Notes: generated from the sequence alone by a model not told the origin. Positions 36,149 to 47,700 are shown, counted from the stretch's first letter. The stretch: 64,000 nt of DNA from an uncultured Chlorobiaceae bacterium (GCA_903994525.1 CAJEXW010000009.1:27061-91060), one strand, 5' to 3'. Translations and numbers: made by a program.

Positions 36149-37168
36149 ATGGAGAATGCTCCCACTGTTGATATTATCATTCCCCATTTCAACCGGCGGG
36201 ATATGCTTGAGCGATGTCTCGACTCGCTTGCAGAGACTCATTATCCCTCAATGGGTATCATTGTGGTCGACAATGATGGAACGGAGGCGGGACTTGTTTT
36301 TCTTGTCAAACGGTACCGGAGTGCCCGATTGCTGCGTCTCCCGCAAAATCGCGGTTATGCCGGTGGATGCAATGAGGGGCTGAAACACTCCACAGCGGAC
36401 TATGTCGTTTTCATGAATGATGACACGGAGCATGATCCCTTGTGGCTTGAGCGGCTTGTCCGTGCAGCTCTTGAGGATGAGCGCATTGCAGCGTTACAGC
36501 CGAAAATTCTTTCACTGAAGCCGTACCGTCAGGGCAAAAAGGTGTTTGATTATGCCGGAGCGGCGGGGGGGATGGTTGACCAGCTTGGTTATCCGTGGTG
36601 TTTGGGGCGTACCTTTTCGGCTATAGAGCATGACAGCGGGCAGTATGATGTCGGGCAGGATCTTTTCTGGGCATCAGGCGTTGCTATGTTTGTGAAGAGA
36701 GCTGTTGCTGTAGAGCTTGGCGGGTTCGATGAGGATTTTTTTATGCAGATGGAGGAGATTGACCTCTCCTGGCGGATGAAGCTTGCCGGTTATCGTCTTT
36801 GCTCTGTGCCGTCATCTGTTGTGCTGCACGAAGGGGGAGCATCTCTTTATGCTGGCTCTCCTGAAAAAATCTTTTTCAACCATCGCAATAACATGACGAT
36901 GCTGTTGAAAAATCGGAGCATGGCTTCGCTGATGTGGGTGTTGCCATTGCGGCTGCTGCTTGAGGTTGCTGCTGCGCTGTTCTATCTGACCCAATATCCA
37001 GAAGGGCTGAAAAAATCGGGAGCTGTGTTTCGTGCGTTATGGCACAATGTCCGCTGTTTTGATGATAGTATGGAGAAGCGGAAGCCGATACAGCGCTCCC
37101 GGGTCGTTGATGAAAAAGCGCTCTTTCGCCATGTGCCGTTTCTGCATTCTTTTCAGCGTCGCTTGTGA
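36149..37168 (+). CDS. GT2-family glycosyltransferase
   Basis: 339 residues. The GT-A fold opens 'VDIIIPHFNRRDMLERCLDS'. The nucleotide-sugar region has 'LPQNRGYAGGCNEGLKHS', the metal-binding 'VFMNDDTEHDP' (N90-D91-D92) and 'FFMQMEEIDLSWRMKLAGY', which resembles the rhamnosyl- and N-acetylglucosaminyl-transferase subgroup. A hydrophobic stretch near residues 265-285 suggests membrane association. It probably builds a cell-surface polysaccharide or LPS glycan; donor and acceptor are unknown. It lies six bases after trpA, and no visible ribosome-binding site precedes it. Confidence 0.9.
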   Translation: MENAPTVDIIIPHFNRRDMLERCLDSLAETHYPSMGIIVVDNDGTEAGLVFLVKRYRSARLLRLPQNRGYAGGCNEGLKHSTADYVVFMNDDTEHDPLWLERLVRAALEDERIAALQPKILSLKPYRQGKKVFDYAGAAGGMVDQLGYPWCLGRTFSAIEHDSGQYDVGQDLFWASGVAMFVKRAVAVELGGFDEDFFMQMEEIDLSWRMKLAGYRLCSVPSSVVLHEGGASLYAGSPEKIFFNHRNNMTMLLKNRSMASLMWVLPLRLLLEVAAALFYLTQYPEGLKKSGAVFRALWHNVRCFDDSMEKRKPIQRSRVVDEKALFRHVPFLHSFQRRL

Positions 37169-37271
37169 GCAACTGCGGGTACCTCGATAGGGGCTTGTCT
37201 TCCTACTCGGCGACCGGGTTTTGGGTGTGCTGATGAATCTGGAGGGAGAGCATTTTTTTGCCTCCTGAAAA

Positions 37272-37310
37272 AATCATGTCCATCCTGATCATCCTGTGAA
37301 TCAAGGTTCA
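37272..37310. repeat. Short tandem-type motif (ATCCTG units)
   Basis: AATCATGTCCATCCTGATC followed by ATCCTGTGAATC contains two copies of an approximately 9-base CATCCTG unit. Similar ATCCTG-rich strings are scattered between genes in many bacterial genomes. Function is unknown; it lies in the 156-base gap between convergent genes. Confidence 0.35.
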
Positions 37311-37324
37311 AAACAAAGGTTGCG

Positions 37325-38368
37325 CTACTCTTTTGGTGTGGGGAGATGTCCCCATTTGATCATATCCCTGACAGTTTCAATCAGGCTCTCTTTGAATGGT
37401 CTGAATGAAATGGGGAGTTCCCGTCTGATTTTCGAGGTATCATAGTGCATGGTGCGACCAACATTCAGTCGGATATACTTGCCCGTATCTCTTGGCTGGG
37501 TAAAAGAGAGAAGTTTCATCAAAAGTGTGCCTGCTGTTCCGGAGAGGTCCAACTTTGGAAGCGTGTAACTTTGAAAACCTGAGGATTTCAGTATTGCCAC
37601 AATGCGCCGCATGTGTATTGTTTCAGCCGAACAGAGGTAACGTCCACTGGCCGAATTGTTCTTCATGGCAAGTACGTGTGCTTTTGCAACATCGCGGACA
37701 TCGACAAATCCCCAGTTCAAATCCATAATACCAGGATATACTCCGTTCATAATATCACGGATCATCTGGTTTGTGGTGTTGAGTGAAGGGGAGAGTGATG
37801 GTCCGATGACCATGGAAGGGTTGACAGTGACAAGATCAAATTGTGGCCGTTTTGCCATAATAAAATCCCATGCCTCGCGTTCAGCAAGTGTTTTGGAGTA
37901 CTGATAAGGTTGTCGATCGAGGGACGACATGGTGTTCCAGTCTTTTTCAGTAAATATTTTATGACTCTCCGGTTGATCTGTAATTGCTGCAATTGATGAG
38001 GTCACTATCAGTCGTTTTACATTGTCCGACTTCAGGCAGCTCTCAAGCACGGTCTCTGTTCCGATTACAGCCGGATCCACCAAATCGAGTTGGGGATTTT
38101 TCACATTGATCTGATAAGGACTTGCTGTGTGGATGACATACTCGCATCCTGATGCTGCCTGATCATAGCCTCCGACTTTCAGCAGCTCCGCCCTGAGCAG
38201 CTCCAGACGCTCTTTAGCCCCGGGCAGGTTAAGAAGGAAAGGGTAGTCTTCCGGGCTTTTACGGACGGTACCCCTGACGCGGTACCCCTGCTCAAGCAGT
38301 TCTTTGACAATATGAGCGCCAATAAATCCGGAAGCTCCGGTGACGCAGACTGGCGAATGGCTTTTCAT
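37325..38368 (-). CDS. Extended SDR (dihydroflavonol-4-reductase-like NAD(P)-dependent reductase)
   Basis: 347 residues. The Rossmann start 'VCVTGASGFIGAHIVKELLE' and the 'VRGTVRKSPED' strand (Arg favouring NADP) are followed by 'VIHTASPYQINVKNP' and 'RLIVTSSIAAI'. The catalytic 'YQYSKTLAEREAW' Tyr-x3-Lys pair comes next. 'DLVTVNPSMVIGPSLSP' and 'DVRDVAKAHVLAM' are typical of the DFR/cinnamoyl-CoA reductase group. It probably reduces a carbonyl in a secondary or lipid-related compound; plant flavonoid chemistry is not implied. It lies six bases after the CDF exporter, most likely in one transcript. Confidence 0.88.
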   Translation of the reverse strand: MKSHSPVCVTGASGFIGAHIVKELLEQGYRVRGTVRKSPEDYPFLLNLPGAKERLELLRAELLKVGGYDQAASGCEYVIHTASPYQINVKNPQLDLVDPAVIGTETVLESCLKSDNVKRLIVTSSIAAITDQPESHKIFTEKDWNTMSSLDRQPYQYSKTLAEREAWDFIMAKRPQFDLVTVNPSMVIGPSLSPSLNTTNQMIRDIMNGVYPGIMDLNWGFVDVRDVAKAHVLAMKNNSASGRYLCSAETIHMRRIVAILKSSGFQSYTLPKLDLSGTAGTLLMKLLSFTQPRDTGKYIRLNVGRTMHYDTSKIRRELPISFRPFKESLIETVRDMIKWGHLPTPKE

Positions 38369-38374
38369 GGTTTG

Positions 38375-39751
38375 TTATGCAAGTGGTTCAGCGTGGATGA
38401 TGACTCGTCCTGCGTTATCGATGGATCGGTAGAGTAGCCCCTCAAGCTGGCTGGTAAGAGAGTGGACCTCTTCCAGCAGGGCATCATCATGAAATGAGCA
38501 GTGAAGAGTAATAATAAGTTTCTGTTGTTCAGTTTTTCTGATCTGAATGTCGTGTACGTCGTGGATTTTTACAATTTTTTTTGATGCGTTGACAATGGTG
38601 GCGCGTAGCTGTTCTTCCTCTTTTTGGGAGAGAGTGCTGGTTGCTCGTTCATCGAAGCGGAGAGGATCAAGATGGATGCAGATATCCAGTTCTTCATCAA
38701 ATTCACGGTGCAGTTCATCTTCAAGCGCTGTAACGGTATCGTGTGCCTGCTTGATGGTGAGTCGCTGGTCAATTTCAACATCAAAGGTGATCTGTTTTTT
38801 CTCTCCACTCAGGCTTGTCGAGATATTGTGAGCGTGAAGAGTATGGTTCAGCCCGATAACATGAACCCTTTCCGCAATGGTTTCACTGGTAAGGGCTATT
38901 GGTCGGCAGTTGATCGTGATATCCCCTACAGGAAATTCTTCACGCATCTTCTGTTCAATATTTGAGCTGATTGCCTGTACTTTTTCAACAGAGAGCGTTC
39001 GGTTGACGCAGACTGCCATTTCAATAAAGATCTGTGGTCCGGTTGGTTTTACCCTGAGTTTATCAACCTTGATAACACCCTCAATCGTGGAGGCTATCTC
39101 TTCGATTTTTTCAGCAATGCCTTCAGGCGCAGCATCGATCAGGACATCAATTGTTTTTTTCCCAAGGCTGAAGGCCGCGTAGCCAACCAGAAGGGCGACA
39201 GCAATGCCTGCCACAGCGTCAGCCCATGCTATACCCCATGATACAAAAACAAGTCCCGCCAGAACCACGGCTGAACTGAGAATGTCAGAGCTGAAGTGGA
39301 GCGCATCAGCCTCAAGCGCCTGGCTATTGGTCTCTTTGGCCACTCGTCTCAGTGCTCTTGAACGGGAAAAATCAACAATGATGGAGATAACCATGATGGC
39401 AATGGCATACCACGTGACTGTGACCTCTGTCGTTCCGGCAAGCATCCGTTCCGTTGCGGCATAGATTATCCAGATACTTGTTATGACCAGAAGACCTGTC
39501 TCAATAAGCGCAGAGACACTTTCAACCTTGGCGTGACCGTAGTGATGCTTGCTGTCAGCAGGTTTATCACTCATTTTGACCGCAAACAGAGTCAGTGCGG
39601 CAGCCCCAAAGTCCAGACCGGAGTGTGCGGCTTCAGAAATAATGCCAATGCTGCCGGTCATGATACCAACCACAAGCTTCATGGCGGTAAGAAAGAGGCT
39701 TGCTATTACTGAGGATAAGGCAACATCCTGTTTTTTTTGACCATGTTCCAC
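38375..39751 (-). CDS. Cation diffusion facilitator (CDF) metal exporter with three C-terminal ferredoxin-like repeats
   Basis: 458 residues; ordinary CDF proteins have about 300. Six membrane helices fill residues 1-205. The metal site is 'SEAAHSGLDFGA' in helix 2 and 'ADALHFSSDILSS' in helix 5 (HxxxD in both, compatible with zinc or iron). The cytosolic part has a normal dimerisation domain ('LRVKPTGPQIFIEMAVCV'). Two further related units follow ('ITFDVEIDQRLTIKQAHDTV' and 'LIITLHCSFHDDALLEEVHS'), each about 75-80 residues and ending in 'LDPL' or 'AEPL'. It exports a divalent metal in exchange for protons. It precedes the SDR gene. Confidence 0.9.
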   Translation of the reverse strand: MEHGQKKQDVALSSVIASLFLTAMKLVVGIMTGSIGIISEAAHSGLDFGAAALTLFAVKMSDKPADSKHHYGHAKVESVSALIETGLLVITSIWIIYAATERMLAGTTEVTVTWYAIAIMVISIIVDFSRSRALRRVAKETNSQALEADALHFSSDILSSAVVLAGLVFVSWGIAWADAVAGIAVALLVGYAAFSLGKKTIDVLIDAAPEGIAEKIEEIASTIEGVIKVDKLRVKPTGPQIFIEMAVCVNRTLSVEKVQAISSNIEQKMREEFPVGDITINCRPIALTSETIAERVHVIGLNHTLHAHNISTSLSGEKKQITFDVEIDQRLTIKQAHDTVTALEDELHREFDEELDICIHLDPLRFDERATSTLSQKEEEQLRATIVNASKKIVKIHDVHDIQIRKTEQQKLIITLHCSFHDDALLEEVHSLTSQLEGLLYRSIDNAGRVIIHAEPLA

Positions 39752-39947
39752 TCTTCTCTTGGTACGTGTTGACTTAATTTTGGAGAAATTCGCTTCTTAA
39801 GCAGGCATTGCTTTCAATTCCTGATTATAATACAACGCTTTACCGTTGATTCATAATAATTGGCAGCAAATTTCAAACAGAGTGCTGATTCTTTATCGAC
39901 ACTTGACTGTCGTCTGACTTGTCGATTGACGGGATTCTGACGAGTAG

Positions 39948-41642
39948 TTAAAAGTATTTTGTTACTTTGGCATAGACTACAGCCCCTTTGGGCGAAGTAC
40001 TCTCTCCTGCTATTTTCCATGCAGCGGTTGATTTGATACTGAAATTGCTGTTTTCAAACCAGCTTATGCCAAATCCTGCTCCAGTAAGGTTCAGACTGTT
40101 GCTCTCGGCTTCGGCTATTGGATTTGTGTGAAGAGTGGCGTAACCGTGATCCACAAATGCAGAGACTTCAAGATTTCCGGGGAGTTCTCCAGTTGAAGGA
40201 AAAAGGTAGCGGAGCTCGATGGTGGAGACTATCGCCCGGTCCGCTGAAGCTTCATTTGTCTGAAACGCACGGACAGCGCTTGCGCCTGTCAGGGAGAGCT
40301 GTTCAGAGCTTCCCAGGTTGTTGTTGCTCCACTGACCGTACGCTCCGGTAGAGAGTGATAATCCCTGATAAAGAGTTTGGCTTCGAACCAGGCTCATATT
40401 CCATTTTGTATAATGGCCATTTGTGTGAAGTCCGGTTGCTGCTTGATCGATGGCAAGCGTTTCATAATCCCTGAGATGTAACCGTCCGGTCACAAGACCA
40501 AATGAGAATAGTGTTGAGCCAGCCCCTCCCCCATGCGTGATATCTGTCCCTATTCCACTGATGCCCACTTGAATTGAGCCATTAAGACGCAGATTTTTTG
40601 ATCTTGCGCTTTCCACTCTGTCGTCGAGTATACTCCCTTCGGCGGCAACAGTTGCATTAAGGAGCAGCTCTTTTCTCCGCACCATGGAATGGGAAAGGGA
40701 GATGCTCAGATTTCTGGCAGTGCCATTGGCATGTAACGAAGTAAACGCACCCCCCATTTGGTAGCCCAGATAGTTATAGGTAAGCCCGATTTTGGTACCG
40801 TAGGAGATGAGTGGTATGGTGTAGCCTGCCTGTATGTTTTGCAGGTTACCAATTGTTGAAGTCTGCATTCTGAGGCTGAACTGATCTCCAAGATGCAGTG
40901 GAGAGTAGAGGTCCATAGTGCCACTGAAATGATCCTCTCCGGTTGTCAGGTTTCCATAGTTGTCCATGTTCAGTGAAAAGCTGTACGGCTTTCCCTCTGT
41001 AACTTGAAGAGTGGCTTTGGTTGTGCCTGCTCTGGAGCCTGGCTCCAGCATAATGCGGGAGCTGATATTTGGCAGTTCATTGGTTCTCATAACCATGGAA
41101 GTCAGAGAGGCATCATCGAGAGGTTGATTGAGCGGTAGATGACTTGCATAATATTCCAGAACCGATTTTTGGGTCTTTGTTGTCGCGGGTGTGGTGGCAA
41201 CATAAATATTTTCAAGTATTCCCTCTCTCACTTCGATAATCAGAATCCCACCTTGTGTCACGGTTTGTGGCGGAAAAAGCACGGATGCCAGAAAATATCC
41301 TCTCTTTTTGTACGCATGAGTAATGGCTGATGCCGCAATTTCAAGTTCAGCAAGAGTCATCTCTTTGCCTTTGTATGCTGCCATGAGTGCAGATAACTCA
41401 CAGCAGGAAAAGATGGTATTGCCCGTAAACACAAAGTATGAAACCCTGATTTTTGTTCGTTCTCCTTTTTGTTCAACTGTTTTCGACTGCTGAGGCAGAT
41501 CCGGTGGCACCTGTTGGTGGAATGTTGCAGGGGGCGGAGCGCTCTCCTTCAATAATCGGCCAGCATCCGGAAGGATTGCTGCAAAAGTGATGCTGGCCGT
41601 AAAAGTTGATGCTATAAAAAGCTGTTTCAATGGGCAGTGCAT
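39948..41642 (-). CDS. TpsB outer-membrane transporter (ShlB/FhaC family)
   Basis: 564 residues with a signal peptide (residues 1-22). A proline-rich segment is followed by a POTRA domain ('IRVSYFVFTGNTIFSCCELS' to about residue 150, including 'AYKKRGYFLASVLFPPQTV' and 'GGILIIEVREG'). The rest alternates strands of a beta-barrel ('GSRAGTTKATLQVTEGKPYS', 'QLSLTGASAVRAFQTNEASA'). Proteins of this family translocate one large exoprotein across the outer membrane. Its partner is the FHA-like protein gene 70 bases upstream on the same strand, so this is a two-partner secretion locus with the exoprotein gene first. Confidence 0.9.
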   Translation of the reverse strand: MHCPLKQLFIASTFTASITFAAILPDAGRLLKESAPPPATFHQQVPPDLPQQSKTVEQKGERTKIRVSYFVFTGNTIFSCCELSALMAAYKGKEMTLAELEIAASAITHAYKKRGYFLASVLFPPQTVTQGGILIIEVREGILENIYVATTPATTKTQKSVLEYYASHLPLNQPLDDASLTSMVMRTNELPNISSRIMLEPGSRAGTTKATLQVTEGKPYSFSLNMDNYGNLTTGEDHFSGTMDLYSPLHLGDQFSLRMQTSTIGNLQNIQAGYTIPLISYGTKIGLTYNYLGYQMGGAFTSLHANGTARNLSISLSHSMVRRKELLLNATVAAEGSILDDRVESARSKNLRLNGSIQVGISGIGTDITHGGGAGSTLFSFGLVTGRLHLRDYETLAIDQAATGLHTNGHYTKWNMSLVRSQTLYQGLSLSTGAYGQWSNNNLGSSEQLSLTGASAVRAFQTNEASADRAIVSTIELRYLFPSTGELPGNLEVSAFVDHGYATLHTNPIAEAESNSLNLTGAGFGISWFENSNFSIKSTAAWKIAGESTSPKGAVVYAKVTKYF

Positions 41643-41712
41643 GGAAAGGTCGTTTAAAGATGATCATCCCGGCGACTCTTTATGACATCGATAAAGTTTA
41701 TTGTGACGATGC

Positions 41713-44700
41713 TTATCCGACTTTTAACAAAACAGTTGTGCGAATTTCTCCACCAAACTGGTCTCTGGCGATCATCTCAACCTGGTAATCTCCAGTCGCT
41801 CCTGCCGGAGGCGTTCCGCTTATGATCTTCTGTACGGGATCAAATGACATCCAGCTTGGTATCGAGGAGCCATTGACGGTTCCTAACTCAAGAGAGATGA
41901 CTGCTTCAGGATTGTTGTGGGTAAACATCTCCACAGGAAGAGGAACAGCAAAAAACATTCCTGCTGGTTCTGGCACAACAATCGGGTTCGCAGCAATAAA
42001 TCCGCTGGTAATGCCGGGCTGGTTCAAGCCGGATTGACTGCCTGATGGCGGAAGTTGACCTCCACTGTTCAGGGCTGCCAGATTTCCGGTTACAGGAACG
42101 TTGCTTCCCTGAGCCATGGATTGGCTTGGCGCTGCAGGTCTTTCCGCCTGCAAGGTCAGTAGCGGGTCAGCATCTCCATACGTTTTGCTGAGAGCGTTGG
42201 CGGTGATGTTGATCGGTCTTTTGGTGATTGAGAAGTCGTTGTTGTCTGCGGTGTAGGTGATGTTATAGTTTCCGGATTTACTGCCTGAACCGAGCGTAAT
42301 ATCGTAGCTGCCCGGAGTTGAGCCTGACTGACGGCTGAGAATGCCTGTGACATCGCTGAGGGCATCCGTCACCGTTGTGTTTCCAAGGCTGCCTTGAGTG
42401 ATCGTGACGGCAAGTGATGGATCCGGCTCACCATAGGTTTTTGTCGCCGCTGTAGAATTCAGGGTTATTGAACGAGGCTGAATGGTCAGGTAGTCACCCG
42501 TATAGGTGATTGCATAGTTGCTGTTATCAAGTGTGTTCTGCGTGATCGCATAGTTTTCGCCTCTCACATTTTCGCCAGGTGCTCTGGTAAGTGAGCCGTT
42601 AAAGCTGTCGCCTGTAATGAGTCCACGGCCACTGCTTTGGGATTCAGTTGTCCATGTCAGTGTTGGATCAGCGTCACCATAGGTTTTCCCCTGGGGATCG
42701 GCAGAGATGTTCACAGGGCGTGGGGTAATTGAAAGAGCGTTATTATCGGAAGAAAAAGTAATGGCATAATTGTCGGTTTTGCTGCCAGTGCCAAGAGTGA
42801 GGTCATAGTTTCCGACAGTGCTGCCCTCCTGACGACCAAGTGTTCCTGTGACATCACTTAACATGTCATTCACCGTTACGCTGCCCAAGCCCCCTCCGCT
42901 CACAGTGACAGCAAGTGCAGGATCGAGTTCACCGTAGATTTTGCTTGCTGAAGTTGCAAGCAAGGTAATTGGTCGCGGATTAATGGTCAGATCTGCACCG
43001 GTATAGGTGATGGCATAGTTATTGTTGTCAAGTGTGTTTTGTCCTATGGTGTAGCTTCTCGCATTCTCGCCAACTGAACGGCTCAGTTCACCGTTGACAT
43101 TGTCACCGGGAAGGATACCTCGTCCGCTGCTCTGCGTTTCTGCTGACCATGTCAGAGCCGGATCAGCATCGCCATAAGTTTTTGTGAGAGGGTTTGCAGA
43201 GATGTTGAGGGGGCGCGGATCAACTGAAAAAGCGTTGTTATTCTGCTCAAAGGTAATGGCATAGTTCGCAGCCTTGATTCCTGTGCCGAGATTGATGTTG
43301 TAACTGCCAACATTGCTTCCTGCCTGACGGCTCAAGAAACCGGTAACATCACCCAAAGAGTCGTTTATACTGGTTTTTCCAAGGCTTCCACCAGTAATGC
43401 TGACAGCAAGTACAGGATCAGCTTCTCCATACACAGTACTTGCCGTGGTTGCATTCAGGGTAATAGGGCGCTGGTTTATGGTGAGGTATGCGCCAGTGTA
43501 GTTAATGGCATAATTGCTGTTGTCAAGAGTGTTCTGGAGTATGGCGTATTGATTGACATCTTCGCCAGGAGCACGGCTCAGTTCACCAGTAAAGAGGTCG
43601 CCGGGAATAAGGCCTCGTCCGTTTGAGGGGCTGTCGGCAGACCAGGTGAAGGTGGGATCACCGGAGCCATAGGTTTTATCTTGTGGATCAGCTATGATAT
43701 TGACCGGCTGTGGATCAACGGTATAGAGAAGAGCTGTTCCGGGAATAAAGGTGAATCCGGTCGTACAGGAGAGCCCGCCTGAATAGGTGATGGGATAGGT
43801 GCCTGTGTTTGAGGTGGTTGTTGGAGTGCCAGTGACAGTCATGGCTCCGCTCAGGCCTATATTTTGCGCATTCTCTTCATTATCAGCAAAACCGCTCAGA
43901 GCGTATCCAAAAGTGGCATTGGGCTGGTCGCCGTAGTAACTGCTGGCTTTACCACTGGCCAGAGTGGTGTTGACAGAAACTTGACCAGGGATACTTGCGT
44001 AGATAAAGCCGTTTCCGGATTCGCTTACAACGGTTGGTGTATAACTGGCATAGTCGCTGCTATAGTGCCGGAAAGCAGATGTCAGGCCTCCTTTACTGGT
44101 AGCTCCAGGGTTATCCGAATAGATCAGCCATCGTGCCGATCCCGCAGTAGAAAGTGTTGAGCCTGTATTGTTGTCAAAATCCTGACCAGCCAGAATAATG
44201 CTGTTGCCGTTAGACGCACTGGCGGTCAGAGCGCCTGCAAGGGTAATGCCGGATCCGGCTGTCCGTCCGTAGTTTATCGCACTCATTGTGCCTGCGGAGA
44301 TGCTGCGCAGGGTGATGTCACCACTCTCCTGATTTGTTAATCCTGCACCGTCACGAAGTTCAATGTTCAGATTACCTGTCCCGGTATTAATACTTGTTCC
44401 TGCTGCCATAGTAATGACGGCGTTGCCCGTTGAACGCATTGCATCAACAACGCCATTGACGAGTTTGTCATTTGCTATAAGTGTGAGGTTGCCGTTGTCT
44501 GTTACAATATTGGCGTTTAACAACAGGCTTAGGCCCGCATTCATGTCCAGATTACCACCATTGCCAAATGGGTTATTTGCCACAATGGCTGAATTGAGTG
44601 TAATATTGTTGTTGGCCTTCAGGATGACATTGTTCCCGGTGTTGAGGAGCGCTGTGATCTGTGCCGGAGTGAACGTGTTATCGACACCGGGGTTGGCGCT

Positions 44701-47700
44701 GTACTCCTGCTGTACAGATGCTTCAGCAACTTGTGGCCTAACAATTATCACTCCGCCAGTGTTGGCTGATGCATTCATGGAGCTGACCACAAAACTGCCG
44801 TTCATACTTCCGGCAGTGAGCGGAGTAATACCACTTGAACTCATGAACTCATCTTTTTGGGTGCCAGTCATACTGTTGGCAGTACTCACGGCTCCGACAG
44901 TGCCTGCAACTCCATTGCCCAGTGTCACGGCTCCGGCATTGGTAAGTGTGCCATTATCCCAGCTTGAGGAACCAACCACATAATTGCCATTTGGCAGGGC
45001 TACCGTCAGTGATCCCGTCTGATCTCCGATTCTGGAGCCAACCAGGCTATTGGTGATATTTATTTCACCAACAGCACCAACAAGACCGTCGCCCCACGTT
45101 ACAGCACCCGCATTTGTAACAGCGCCCCTGTCCCATACAGAAGATGCTACAATGTAATTGCCGTTTTTCAGCGCAGTGATTTTATTGACAAACGTATTGT
45201 CTGACCCGGCAAAGTCATTTTTGGTTGAACCGACGAGACTATTGGCTGCACCTATTGTGCCGACGGTTCCCGTAACTCCATTGCCCCATGTGACAGCGCC
45301 TGCGTCAATAAGCGTGCTATTGTCCCAGTTGGGTGAACCAACTACATAGTTTCCATTCGTGAGAGGCGTGATGTTATAGACTATACCATCATTTGCTGTA
45401 GAGCCGACAAGGCTGTTTGCTGCGCTGATTGCACCTGTGGTTCCGCCTGCACCATTACCCCAGGTCACTGCGCCGACATCAAGGGCAGTTCCATTATCCC
45501 AGTGAGGTGAACCAACCACATAATTCCCATTTGTCAAGGGTTCCATGGTGTAGGAGATTCCATCATTTGCAGTAGAACCGACGAGGCTGTTGAGGTTGTT
45601 GATGATGCCGACAGTGCCATTGACTCCATCTCCCCACGTTACTGCGCCGGCATTGACCAGTAAACCATTGTCCCAATTGGGAGATGCAACGACGTAGTTG
45701 CCATTGCTCAAAGTCATCACTGTTGAAGAGAGGGCATCACTTGTGGTCGAGCCGATGAGGCTGTTTGCGGCGTTTACTGTTCCTGATGTACCTGAAGTAC
45801 CATTTCCCCATGTTGTTGCACCTGCATCGACGGTTGCTCCATTGTCCCATGTGGGTGAATTCACGATATAATTTCCATTTGAAAGAGCAGTTATGGCCGT
45901 TCCAACCTTATCATTGGGCATCGGGCCAACCAGACTGTTTGTAGCGTTTATTGTGCCTGCGGCTCCGGTGCTACCATTGACCCAGGTTGCAGCGCCAGCG
46001 TTAGTGACTGTTGTACCATTATCCCAGTTAGGTGAACCAATAACATAATTCCCGTTGGTGAGAGCGGTGATGACTATGCCAACATTATCTCCGGATTTGG
46101 AGCCGATTAAGCTGTTTGCACCGCTTATAGCTCCAATGGTTCCGCCCAGCCCGTCACCCCATGTTACCGCACCGACATTGCTAATCCCCCCCTTATCCCA
46201 AAGCGAAGAAGAGATAACGTAGTTACCGTTGGTCAATGCAGTAATCTTCGATGTTAAGCCATCATTTGCTGTGGAGCCTACCAGACTGTTGAGTGCGCTG
46301 ATCACGCCAGCCCCTCCTGTTGTTCCATTGCCCCATGTTACCGCCCCGGCATCAAGCGCGGTTCCATTGTCCCAGCCAGGTGAAGCGAGAACGTAATTGC
46401 CGTTTGCCAGTGGAATGAGCGAAGCGAGAGCTGCATCGTTAAGCGAGGAACCGACAAAGCTGTTGCTCATGGAGACGTTTCCGCTGATACCTGTGCTGCC
46501 ATCAATCCATGTGGCTGCACCTGAACCGGCAACTCCTGTGTTTGACCAATTTCGGCTCAGCGTTACGGCGTTGTTATTTCCACTGAGGGCGATTACTTTT
46601 TCACCGACCTGATCATTGGCCGTTGAACCGGTCAATGTCGAAAGCAGTGTTCCATCTGGCTTGTAAAGCCGAACAGCTCCCGCATCCGTTGCAACGAAAT
46701 CATCGAGCGGACTGGCTACAACGATATTGCCGTTTCGCAGTTCCACGATGTTTCCGGATCCATGCTGGTCTCCGGCAGTCGGGTTAGGATCGAGCAGCGG
46801 GATAACAGAAAAGAGCTGTGTAGAGGCATTGGCATCAATAGTGATGTTACGCGGATCAAGCAGGAGAAGTCCGTTTTCGCCTTTTGGCGCTGTTGTGGTG
46901 ACCTCCCCAACCATTGCAAGATTATCATGTCCTGAGACCTCAACCTTTCCTCCGTTGCCGCTTATGGCCCCCCCCTTGGCTTCAATGGAGCCAGCAAATG
47001 CTGTCGATTGATCAGACCATACCACAATGGTGCCTCCGTTGCCATTGTCAAGAGCATTTGCGGTTATCATGCTTCCGTTGGTTACACTGGTAATTGCAGC
47101 ATTGGCAAGTGCAGTGTCATTGCCTTGCCATCCTCCGCCAATCAGGATTGTTCCGCCTCCACTCTTGCCGGTTGCCTCTATTTGTGCCCCGGCTATCGTC
47201 GTGCGGGGCGCAGTGAGAGTAATTTTCCCACCTTGCTCCACAGTTCCGCCAGCCTGAACCCCTCCTGAGAGGTAGAGGCTCTCCCCAGCCTCAAGGCTGA
47301 TCGTGCCACCGTTCACCCCATTGGCGAAAATCTGACTTGTTTGAGTTTGTTCAATATTTCCCGTTGCCTTAATTCGTATTATTCCATTGCTGGCGATGTC
47401 ATCAGTCATTACAGTCCCCGAATCAAGAAAATTATTGACATTGGCACTGATATCGATAGCTGTTAAAGAGCCGGTGTTGATAAAGGTCCCTCCCTCAATG
47501 ACAATTTGACCATTTTTCTCTGTCATACTGGTTGCTCGAATCACGCCGCTGTTATTGACCACAGAGCCAAGCAGCTCATTGGCCGTCGACGCGCTCATAA
47601 GAACAGCACCTTCCCTTGACTCAATCACTCCACTGTTTGAAATTCTGGCATTATAGTCGTTCTGCTCTATTTTGATGGCGACAAGTCCTGATGAGTCAAG

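Noticed and set aside
44790..46760. Regularly spaced DNA repeats, possible CRISPR array
   Set aside because: The spacing is about 140-180 bases, copies are diverged at third codon positions, and the repeats are in frame in a protein gene.
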